Positions 48,292 to 58,345 of a stretch of DNA of 64,000 nt are shown here, one piece after another. A model generated the notes under the pieces. It saw only the letters and a program-made list of their open reading frames with translations, did not search any database and was not told the DNA's origin. Numbering within the stretch: the stretch's first letter is position 1; each line of letters starts with the position of its first letter. The stretch is from Sporodiniella umbellata (Eukaryota; Mucoromycota; Mucoromycetes; Mucorales; Rhizopodaceae): positions 1 to 64,000 of the forward strand of contig JAIXMR010000024.1 of assembly GCA_025677835.1 (NCBI GenBank). Direction: 5' to 3'. A program made the translations under genes and the position numbers.

Positions 48292-48820
48292 CAACTTTTT
48301 CTTCGGCACATCCACACGCTTTTAGTTTCCTTTTACCATAGCTATTTCTTTTCTTAAAGCACTGTTTTCATTAAATTTGAATGGGCAAGGCTCTTTTTTG
48401 ATGTTCTTTTTTGAACTCTTTTTATAGATAAATTAGGTAAGAAGGAAAAAAATAGTGGTAGGCTGGCTGCGTTTTATTGAACAAGCCACTTTGACTGTAC
48501 CTAGCATCAGTTTTCAGAAGATAAAGCGATCGGACTTTTTTCCGAAAACACAGACTTCTCCTTTTTTCAAAAAAGAAAAAAAAAAAAAAAAACACAGCTT
48601 ATGGCTGTATATCAGGGCTTCCCTAATTTTTTTTTTTATCGCGCAACACAAACTTAACCAGATCCCTTTTTAAAAAGAAAATCTTCTCACTATGAATACA
48701 TTCTGGATTTTCATACGATAGAGTACTTTGCGAAATTCTAGATCTTTTTTTTTTTTTTTTTATTGTTATTATTGTTTTATTTTGTTTGTTTTGAGATAAA
48801 TGAGTTTGCATTATCTATAT
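48292..48820. other. Intergenic, no gene seen
   Basis: Upstream of the R3H-SUZ gene and 3' flank of the acyl-CoA dehydrogenase. Poly-A and poly-T runs at 48571-48592 and 48747-48760. Confidence 0.45.
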
Positions 48821-50406
48821 CTATTTGTATTCAGCAGCAACTAATTTAGCAATTGTTTGAAGTTGGATGTTACTGGTGCCTTCGTAAATGGAACCAATCT
48901 TGGCGTCTCTGTAGAATTTCTCAATACCTAGTTCGCGAGTAAAACCAACACCACCACACCACTCAATAGCCTTGCTAGCAGCGCGCTCGGCAATTTGAGA
49001 AGAGTAGAGCTTGGCCATGGCAGCTTCTTTGATGAAAGACTTTCCTTCTTGCTTTAAACGGGCAGCGTTATAAGTCAAAAGTCTAGCGGCTTCAATTTCA
49101 ACAGCAACTATGGATCTAAAGTCAGTCTCTTTTTTTTTTTCTTTTTTTTAAAAAAAAGAAAAGCTTTACTTTGAGCATATTGGTGTTGCATTCCTTGGAA
49201 GTCACCAATGAATTGGCCGAATTGCTTTCTTTGATAAAGGTAAGGCAATGCAATGTCCAAAGCGCCTTGAGCAGTACCAACCATTTGGGCAGCAATACCG
49301 ATACGGCCTTCATTCAAAATTTCAATGGCATATTTGTAACCCTTGCCGACTTCACCCAAAATGTTTTCTTTAGGAACAATGATATCGTCAAAGTTCAAAA
49401 CACAAGTAGAAGAAGCGCGAATACCCAACTTGCTTTCCTTCTTGGCAATTTGGACACCCATATCCTTAGTGACGACAAAACAAGTGATACCCTTGTATCC
49501 TTTGGAAGGATCACTTAAAGAGAAGTTAAACACCAGTCTCTATATGAGTGACAACTTACACATTGGCAAATACGAGGAAAATGTCGGCTTCACCAGAGTT
49601 AGTAATCCACATCTTAGATCCGTTCAATACATAGTGATCGTCTTTTTCTACGGCGCGTGTTTGAAGAGCAAATGCATCAGATCCAGAACCCGATTCAGAA
49701 AGACAGAAACAGCCTACAGTATTTGTGGCTAATCTGGGAAGGATTCTCTTCTTAAGGTCTTTGCTACCGTGTGTACGGACAAGAGTATTAACCAATGTGT
49801 TCTAAAGTGAATGTAAGATTTTTGTTGTCCTGTTTATACATGCATATAGATTGTTTTTTTCTTACCTGGACATCGCAAAGAACACTAATAGAAGGATCAA
49901 CCTTGGCAAGTTCTAGACAAAACTCAAGTTAGTCCAACAAAATCACGGTGTTCATTGAAAATACCTTCAATAGTAATAATGGCTGAGGTAAAGGAGCAGT
50001 CAGAACCGTCATACTCTGCTTCAGTTTCTATTCCCATAAGCTAAAGTTGTGAAAATGAGAGACTTTTCTTATAGCAAAAAAAAAAAAAAAAAAAAAAAAA
50101 CATACGCCTTGTTCAAAGAGGCCGTTCAAGACAGCAGAGTCTACACTTTCAGCTTCATCCATTGACAAGACCTTGGGCTTAAGAACGTCTTGAGCAAATC
50201 TTGAGACTATTCAGTATGTTGAGTCTATTGTGTATCTTTTGTTGCTTTCCCCTACCTGTTTCTTTGAGCATAAGCTCTTCTTCGGTGAAGCTGTGAAGAG
50301 AAGAATGAACAGCAGCAGCATTGCGAGCAACAGCAGAATGGGTAAAGGTTCTTCTAGGAAGACCACGAGCAAAAGATTGAACAGAGCGTACAGTGGTTCT
50401 CAACAT
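48821..50406 (-). CDS. acadsb: Short/branched-chain acyl-CoA dehydrogenase, mitochondrial
   Basis: Seven exons on the minus strand (50406-50256, 50206-50106, 50040-49965, 49912-49866, 49801-49560, 49513-49170, 49107-48821) encode 415 aa. The N-terminus ([20 protein letters not shown]) is a mitochondrial presequence. FAD-contact motifs include [17 protein letters not shown] and [20 protein letters not shown]. The C-terminal half has [40 protein letters not shown] and [20 protein letters not shown]. It ends with [19 protein letters not shown], where Glu396 is in the catalytic-base position of the short and branched-chain group. It oxidises 2-methyl-branched or short acyl-CoA in isoleucine or fatty-acid breakdown, passing electrons to ETF. 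The best match from memory is ACADSB; a butyryl-CoA dehydrogenase is the alternative. All exon phases agree. Confidence 0.92.
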
Positions 50407-51803
50407 GTTCCTTTTTTTTTTTTTTTTTGAAAGAAAGCAAAAAGAGTGAGAAAAAAAGTAGACGTGAGAAGTAGGCGGTGCTATAAATATTCAAAGCTGT
50501 TTATTAAGATTCACATGGGCAATAGTTTTCAGTTATGCAATTAAGTTGAATCTCCGAGAAAGGGGAAACAAACAATAAGTTCGTTTGACACCTACTCGGT
50601 CTTACTGCACTTTCTGTATATGACAACAATCGGTATGCAAAGTTTTTTATGCGCCATCATTAGTTTAGTGTTTTTATGTAGTCTTTTTTGCCAGTCCCTT
50701 TTTATAACAAGCCATTTTGTTCGTTTCTGAAAAAACTCTTCAGGTCGTTTTTTGTTGATTGAGTATGCCATAAGAAGAAAGAAGCAATCTACTGCTTCAC
50801 ATAAACCGAGCAGTATATTACTAGAACAGCGATACTCAGACTACAAAAGCTTTTTGTTGTCTTCAAGCTAATTCTGTTGATATTGTTATGAATAAAACAA
50901 TTGTTTTTTACTTTTATTTTTTCTAAAGTGTCAAGATTAAAGAAAAAGTTCTTTTCTTTTTTCTTTTTTTCAGCTCTGCTCTTATGAGATACATTCAGTG
51001 TAATATGCAGCAATCATTTCAGTTTAGAATAACTTAGGAAAGGCCTGCATTTGTAAGTGTTAATATGCTTATTGTATTTGGAGTTTTTGATCAAGACCAA
51101 CATATTTCAGATCCCAGCTGGCTCCATAAATTAAAGAAAAACTTACCGTAGATAGGCATTGCTAAGTTTTTTTTTTGGCAGTTACGTATTATCTTTCTGT
51201 TACGTGATTTTCTTATATATCTCTTACTATATACCTTGTTGGTGTTTATACGCGTTATCTACACTCTATTAAATTCTATTTTTACCTTTTACGCGCCTGT
51301 AGATGCTTCTATATGAAAATGCCTAAATAAAATATGCAGATTGCTACAGTAATCTACCGAAAAAAAAAAGCATTTTCTCTAATAGCATGACTTCAGCTAT
51401 ATCCTTGATGCTCCATTAAGTCTTCTATAAAAAAAGAAACACGCAAAATTAAAATACTTTAGACATATACTTGAAAATGTCAAATCCCCATTAATACTAG
51501 CGGTTAACAACAATATAATTCTTCGCTCATATTTGTACACTTTAGCATATGTAATCAACTCAAAGCAGCACTTTATATCGGCAATGATGCAGGCACACTC
51601 TTTTTTTTTAATAGCCAATAATCGATCACTTATTTTATTGATTGTCAGTGGTAACCGGCAATATTCGCCAGCCCAGTAGTATAATACAGGGTTTTTTATT
51701 TTTATTTTTTTTCAATAGCTATGTATATGCGTTTCCAAACTTCAGTACCAAAGACCAAAAGATGGGAATGATTATAAATAAGGATTCTAAGCAGGCATAC
51801 AGC
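50407..51803. other. Intergenic, 1.4 kb, no gene seen
   Basis: The left end holds the poly-A-rich leader of the acyl-CoA dehydrogenase. Frames 50789-51013 and 51397-51618 (minus) have no features. The right end is the 3' flank of the CDK gene. Confidence 0.5.
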
Positions 51804-53199
51804 TCAATCTATGGGTTCTAATAGGGAGTGGTCTTCAAAAAAAAAAGGATGCTCTTCTGCTCTAATTGCAGATATTCGAGAAACGGGATTGTATGTTAAG
51901 AGCGCCTAATGGAGATGTGACATATGTAAGACATAGAGAAAAAAGAATGCGTGGTGTTTACCTGTAGCAAATCAATCGCACTTTCGTCGACCTCCTGATA
52001 CTTTGGGTACTTTTTTAGCCGTTCAGGAAAACTCCGTGTTGCCCATACTAGAAAGAAAGAAAAAAAAAAAAATACATACAAATGTATTACAGTATGTCAA
52101 GCCTTACTTGGAAAGTTGCTGTTATAGTCTGCTAGCGCTGTTACTCCTGGCCACATATCTTCTGTAGGAGTGCCAAGTAGTCTGAATATTCTAAGCATTT
52201 GATCAATTTGTGAATCGCCCGGAAACAAAGGCTGAAGGGTCAACATTTCAGCAAAAATACATCCAACGCTCCACATATCTACTGCCGTTGAGTATTGTTG
52301 GCTTCCTAACAAAATTTCAGGAGCTCGATACCACAGTGTAATGACCTTCAAGGCATGATATTAGTTACTGTCTATACCGTATGGCCATAAACATATACTA
52401 CCTGGTGCGTATACGTCCTCATGGGCACTACAAAAACACGAGACAGACCAAGATCCGCAATACAAAGTCTACCGTTTTTGTCGATCAAAAGATTTTGCGG
52501 TTTTAGATCTCGGTGAAGAATACGCTGTGAATGGCAATAGTGTAGTCCGCTTAGAAGTTGATGCATAAAGCTCTAAATAGGAATCAGTTGTTTAGGTTTT
52601 ATGTATAGCTTACTATCTGTATTTCTCTATTGAATTTACTCTCATATGTCCCAAGGTAAGCCCAGCTCTTCCTACGTGATCCATGTATCGACGCAAATCC
52701 TTCAAAAATGTAAAAAATTATGTTGCATTCTTTTTAGCCTACCACATCAGCATATTCGAAAGCCAGATAAATCAGAGTATCCTTTTGCTCCATATCAAGT
52801 AAGCTACAAAACAATAAGGATTTTGCTAAAAGCACTCAGACTTCTTTGGCTAAAATACCTGACAACATTCTTATGTTTCAATTCTTTCAAAATGGCGATC
52901 TCTCTAATAATCGTAGTTGGTACACCCTCCATTAAGTTTAGGCGAATCTTTTTTAATGCCACTAGACTATTTGTCTTTTTATCGTTTGCTTTAAAAACAA
53001 CACCATATGTGCCTTCGCCGATCTTGCTTAATTTTTCGTAGTTTTTACAGCCTTCTCTTTCATCTCTTTCCGATTGCTCTCTCCATCTTTTTTCCCGCTC
53101 CTTTCTTTTTTCGTATTTTATTTTTTGCTCCTCCTTTATCTTCTCGTATTCTAGCTGGTACTTTGTTAATTTGATCTTTTCTTTTTCAACGTCGGTCAT
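51804..53199 (-). CDS. Divergent cyclin-dependent kinase with charged N-terminal extension
   Basis: Seven exons on the minus strand (53199-52859, 52803-52743, 52699-52640, 52572-52402, 52345-52108, 52047-51962, 51905-51804) encode 352 aa. Residues 1-52 are a highly charged, probably helical extension ([20 protein letters not shown]). The kinase then follows: IGEGTYGVV (60-68, with the usual Thr/Tyr inhibitory sites), the cyclin-binding helix PTTIIRE in place of PSTAIRE, and HRDLKPQN (174-181). The metal-binding motif reads DLG (194-196) instead of DFG. The T-loop is [20 protein letters not shown], with the activating Thr position retained. The C-lobe ends in [19 protein letters not shown]. 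It is clearly CDK1/CDK-like and probably active, but a paralogue and not the standard Cdc28. A LINE fragment begins about 100 bp upstream of its start. Confidence 0.88.
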
Positions 53200-53280
53200 C
53201 GCTTTGATTGTTGTCCTAACAAAAAAAGAGTCACTGCTTAATTTTTTTTCTTCTTTACAAACAATGAAATCGCGTTTGCT

Positions 53281-55060
53281 TTTTTTTTTTTTTTTTTTAG
53301 CTCAGCGTGTTTCTTTCTAAAGAGCCCAAAACCCATATTTTGGTCATATGGGCTAAAATGCCAAAATTTTGCCGATACTGTAAGGCTATGGGACATACCA
53401 GAGAAAGCTGCTCTGAGAGACCAACCGAGAACCGATCTTGTTTCACCTGTGGAGTTAAAGGCCACCTTAGTGTCAACTGTACACGGGCCCCTCCCAAAGA
53501 CGCGGATACTTCTAAGAGACCGCGCAGAGTAGCCCCTAAGTCTGCCATTACCATTCGTAATATAGCTAGACCCCGAGGTACTAGCATGAGCAAATATAGC
53601 GATGATAGCTATCTCAACAAGATTCCGCACCTGTTCAAGCCCCTTCAATAATTACGCAGGGCCCCCGAGAAGCGACTCCTCCCTTCGAAGACATAGACTT
53701 CCGCGAGTTGCCTTCCACACAAACCCCTAGACAGTACTACCGAGGTCGCCAACAGCCTTGGTGAAATGGAGATCGAGTTGAACGTAGAACAGCCCACTGA
53801 GACCGAGTCCTCCCCGCAAGGTTTTCCTGCTAGTGAACCTCTAGAAGTCCAAACTCATACAACGACGCTTCTGGGGGATTCTACCATAGCAGATACACCC
53901 ATGGCTCGGCAAAAACCAATCAGACACCGTCGATCGATCCCATCGAATAAGGGTGTACCTCCGGGTCGTCACCGAGAAGGTGCCTCACTTTGAGATACCC
54001 CATATAACCGTACCACACAAATTATATTATGAACTCTGTGACTAAGACTGACTATGACTCAAAACTTAACAAACATTCCCTACTTCAAGTAGGATCCCTA
54101 AACTGCCGGAGCTTGACCAAACCACAACAACCACAGGTCAACTCAACATTTGTTCGATACCTACGCTCCTTTTCATATGACATTCTGACTTTACAAGAAA
54201 CACATGCTAAGGATATGGAAACCCAACGTCTTCTAGATTTAAAATTCCAATCCTCTACCTCGATATGGTCGCAACATTGCCGTATAATTTCTTTTAAACC
54301 ACTCCTTCAACTATCAAAATCCTTCATTTCAATCGACCAGCGACTTATAGCCTGTACCGTCTCCCATCTGAATCACATATTTGAACCTTTCACTCTTATT
54401 ATTATTTATGCGCCTGCTTCTGCTAATGAGAGAAGGCATTTTTACCACTCCATCTTACAACTGAGTATATTCTCTACCCTTATGTATATTCACGAAGACA
54501 GCTTCTCAATAGATAACAATGACAGCGAATTTAATCCGGAGCATCGAATCATAATTACGGGCGACTTTAACTACAACCCCCAGCGATCGTCCTCAGATAA
54601 CCAGCTTCAACATAACATCCCCAATGGCCAAAAGTTATGGAACCTACTGATGTTGAATCAACTCCATGAACTAACCCAGACTTCCTTGAACAGCCCACTT
54701 CCGACGTTCAAACGCGGAAACTCATCCTCAACAATTGACTATATATAAAGCACAATCAACTTCAGAAAAAGCCTTCACCACTCCTCCATCTCATTCATCA
54801 ACTCTGAATGGACGGATCATGCATTACTGACTATTCAGTTAAAAATAGTGAGTACGAATCACGGTAGGGGATTATGGGGTGTCAACCCTCTTTTTGGCTC
54901 CAATGATCGATTCAAAAAACTATTGAATAAAACACTAGACGTATTTGTAGTACATCACCTAACATCTTCACTCAGATCAGAAACACCAAACAACAAAAGC
55001 CCGCAATTCCTGTGGGATGAATTGAAAAAAGAAGTACGTACACAAAACTGAACCGTAAAA
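53281..55060 (+). mobile_element. Truncated non-LTR retrotransposon (LINE) fragment
   Basis: The base composition is more GC-rich than the surroundings. At 53350-53500 the plus strand encodes two CCHC zinc knuckles (CRYCKAMGHTRESC and CFTCGVKGHLSVNC), typical of LINE ORF1 or gag-like proteins. The rest of ORF1 continues in other frames to about 53990. From 54029 an ORF2 start encodes an apurinic-type endonuclease domain: GSLNCRSL, LTLQETHAKD, IIIYAPASANER, ITGDFNYNPQ and STIDYI. A TAA stop follows immediately, yet the frame continues with SEWTDHALLTIQLK, the last endonuclease motif. No reverse transcriptase is present. The copy is therefore truncated on both sides and inactivated by a nonsense codon. 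A poly-T run (53279-53298) marks its left border. Confidence 0.85.
54029..55051 (+). pseudogene. LINE ORF2 endonuclease domain with premature stop
   Basis: Within the LINE fragment, ORF2 starts MNSVTKTDYDSKLNKHSLLQ and covers the endonuclease/exonuclease/phosphatase fold for 239 codons. It meets TAA after IDYI (54746-54748) and reads on in the same frame to 55051. The in-frame continuation shows the stop is a single-point lesion. The element ends before any reverse-transcriptase motif. Confidence 0.8.
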
Positions 55061-55891
55061 ACGATAAATTAATTCGTCTTCAAATGTAATCCTGGGTTTT
55101 GTAGAAACTTCTAATCAGTCTCCATGTATTTAAATGTTTCCAAACAGCTGACGTCTCCATTTTTGCAACTTGCTGTCTATATTCTGTAATTTGTTTATAA
55201 AAATAAAATCTAAAAACAAACATGACAAACAGTCATACACTTTAAAAAGTATGAAAAAATATGCTAGTAAAAGCTAACATTGTATACATATACAGTTTTT
55301 TCTTGATTCTTCAGCTATAGCCATTGGTATTTTTTTTACAGTCTATCAAAAGTAGTCTTGGTTATCTAAAAAAGTTAAAAAAGCGATTATGGTAATACAA
55401 AAGTCGCTAAACAGCTATAAAGAAAACACATGGAAAGAGTGATTACTGAAGAGCACACAGTGACATAGAGCTTTCAATCAGACTTGGGTCAAAAAGTACC
55501 ATCCCTTTCTTTTGTTTTTTTTTGTTTTTTTTTTTTTTTTAGAAAAACGGCCATATTTTTGATAGCTGTCTTCACTTTGAAATAAGGGATCTAAAAATCC
55601 TTCAATTGCATTTGCTGGCTTTTCAATTATTGAAAAGGAGACACAAATACGAAAGGATTTGCAAGATCATGCAGTGAGTGTGGATATCTTAGGACAAAAG
55701 CAGTCATCACCAAATCACATAATAATCCTTTTTTTTCTCAATTAGTTTGAAGTAAGTGACAAAATCCAGAATCTTACTATTTTGGTTGAGACAAGTCAAT
55801 CTGGTTTTTAAAAATTTAAAGTATAAAAGCAACACTTTATTCAATGTTTTTTTCTACTACTCTTCCTTTATCATTTTACAAGCAATACAAC
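55061..55891. other. Upstream region of cytochrome P450 copy 1
   Basis: No coding sequence is seen. A poly-T-rich stretch lies near 55517-55540, and a TATAAAA box at 55822-55828 lies about 65 bases before the start codon. Confidence 0.5.
55822..55828 (+). promoter_or_regulatory. TATA box of cytochrome P450 copy 1
   Basis: TATAAAA about 64 bases upstream of the ATG at 55892, with a pyrimidine-rich stretch between. Confidence 0.55.
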
Positions 55892-57817
55892 ATGTCTTTG
55901 AAAGATCTTCCAGGCGTACAGCAAGCTGCATTGGTAGGAGCTCTTGCTTCTTCTACTGTAGCTTTGTTAGCAATGAAATATCACGATCGCCCTATTTTCT
56001 ACGAGCATACCAAGGATATCCCTTTTGTCAAAGGTTATCCCTTAGTAGGAAACCTACCCAATTTATTAAAGAATCTTCCTATAATTCACGACAGTCAACT
56101 AAAGCTCTTTGAAGACTTGGATGTTCTCACCGCGTAAGATTTCAAAGAGAACAACTATAATAAACCATAGTATTAACAGCATCCAATGTATCATATAGAA
56201 AAGCACCTTCTATTGGCTTGCCTAAGGGGATTCTTACCATTGATCCTCAAAACGTAGAACATGTTTTGAAAAGTACTGAATATATTACGAGAAAGGAAAA
56301 AAAATGCTTACTTTTTCGTTCTCCTATCTTCTAAATACAGCAAACTTTGCAAATTATCTGAAGGGTCCAGAGTTTAACCATAATTTAGTCGAGTTATTGG
56401 GACACGGCATTTTTAATGCTAACGGTGAACAATGGAAATATCAGAGAAAAACTGCAAGCCATATCTTTAATGTCAAAAACTTCAGAGACGACTTTACAAA
56501 GTAAGAAAAGAAAAAAAGTCCTTTTCATTTACACATCTGTACCTTTTTTTTTTTATTAAACATGTATATATATGTAGCGTTTTCATAAAGGAAATGCATG
56601 TTATGTTTGATAATGTCCTTGAAAAAGCATCCGAAACAGGAAATTCAATTGACTTTCACGGTTTGATGTTTAAATTCACTTTGGACTCTTTTGTATAGTA
56701 GGTTTTTTATATATATATATATGTAAAAATACACTTTTCTTACCTGAAGTAGTCTTGGGTTTGGTGTTCAATTGGACTCGCTCCTAAAAGAAGAAAGCGT
56801 TCCTTTTGCGGAATCTTTTGATTTTCTTCAACGCAGCTGTGCTGCTCGCTTTATTGATCCTATGTCTAGAATCAAAGAACAATTTATAAATATATTCCAA
56901 GCAAAAGAAAAAACAATTCCGTACAACCTCAAAGTTATCGACACATTCGCTCAAGAGGTCATTGAGAAAAGACGTAAGGAGATCGCCGCAGGAGAAGAAA
57001 AGAAGGATTTGTTAGGCCGTTTCATGGCTGCTTCCAATGTGACCGGAGAAAGACTGAATGACAAAGAGCTACGTGATGCTGTATTGAACTTCATTATTGC
57101 GGGCCGAGATACTACAGCTCAAGCGCTATCGTGGCTATTCTATAGCATCAGTCTGCAGCCACGCATTGAAAAGAAAATATTGCAAGAAATCTCTCAACAC
57201 ATTACAGATGACATAGAAAAAGACGCTGCTGCTCTCTATGAAGTGATAAACAACATGCCTTACATTCACGCTGTGTAAGAGGCTCAACAGTACACGTATA
57301 CAGTGAATCTCATACTTTTTTTTTCTTTTTTAGGTTCTACGAAACGCTTCGCTTATTCCCCTCTGTTCCTTCAAACCAAAAATACGCACTTGAAGACGAT
57401 ATATGGCCTGACGGAACACATATCAAAGCTGGAGATACTATATTCTTAGGTTCTTACGCCCAAGGTAGATCTACAAAAGTATGGGGCGAAGACGCTAAAG
57501 TATTCAAACCCGAGAGATGGATTGATGAAGACGGAAGAGTGAAAAGAGAGACAGCTGGTAAATGGCCTGCGTTTCATGCAGGCCCTCGTATTTGCTTAGG
57601 TAAGTTTTCTTTTATTTTATTTTTTTAACTCGGTACTGTACTAATATCTTTTGAAACAGGTCAAAACTTAGCGACATTAGAGGCACTCGTATGCGTTATC
57701 ATGCTCCTCCGACGCTACTCTTTCACACTTCTACCCAACCAGGAAGTAGCTTATGATTTATCGCTCACACTGCCTATGAGAAACGGAATGAAAATGTTTG
57801 TCGAGAAACGTGTATAA
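55892..57817 (+). CDS. Cytochrome P450, copy 1 (Mucorales-type, CYP509-like)
   Basis: Seven exons (55892-56133, 56199-56272, 56341-56500, 56578-56697, 56750-57274, 57334-57599, 57660-57817) encode 514 aa. A membrane anchor near residues 12-30 (AALVGALASSTVALLAM) is followed by a proline-rich hinge. The I-helix oxygen-binding motif is AGRDTTAQALSW, the K-helix motif is ETLR (377-380), and the haem loop is FHAGPRICLG with Cys461 as iron ligand. HGIFNANGEQWKYQRK is the C-helix region. This architecture resembles fungal P450s near CYP52/CYP63/CYP509 that hydroxylate fatty acids or other lipids; subfamily and substrate are inferred. From exon 3 to the stop codon it is nearly identical, introns included, to a second copy on the opposite strand (62471-63946). 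Confidence 0.92.
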
Positions 57818-58345
57818 AAACAAATATATCTTTTTTATTTATTTATTTATCACTTTCGGCTTTATTAAAGTAAAGAATGAGGGAGCAAACAGAAGCAGAT
57901 TTGCCAGTAGTATAGTAATTTGAAACAGCTGACTACGATTTATGTCTTCATATACAGTATATACAGCGGTATATTTACGATCTACATTTTCGTCGTCTGT
58001 CGCTCCAGCTCGGATCCCTTGCCTACACATATTTTTATGTACTTTTCTGAGAGGTTTGTTATGAACTGATAGAGTAAATGACTTGATAAAAATCTAATTT
58101 TCTGGAAAAGTTTCTATCACTGTTCAAAGAGGGGTTTTTTTTTCTGTTTAGTAAAGGCTTATTTTTGCCAACCCCAAACTTTTCACTTTGTAAACGGTTT
58201 AGCATCTAGCTGATATACACACTTCCAATTGAAAATTAAATTGAAAAGGGCACTGAATAACAACGAGTTTTAGACATATTTTCTAAATTCAAAAACAATA
58301 ATAATAAAAGACAAAGTGGATACAGAAGCGCTGCTGTTATAATAT
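57818..58345. other. Intergenic, convergent 3' flanks
   Basis: Holds the 3' ends of P450 copy 1 and TRAP1. TTTATTTATTTATTTA lies at 57834-57849. No gene is seen. Confidence 0.45.

Noticed and set aside
53238..53648. Minus-strand frames over the LINE zinc knuckles
   Set aside because: Antisense to the clear CCHC knuckles of the retrotransposon.
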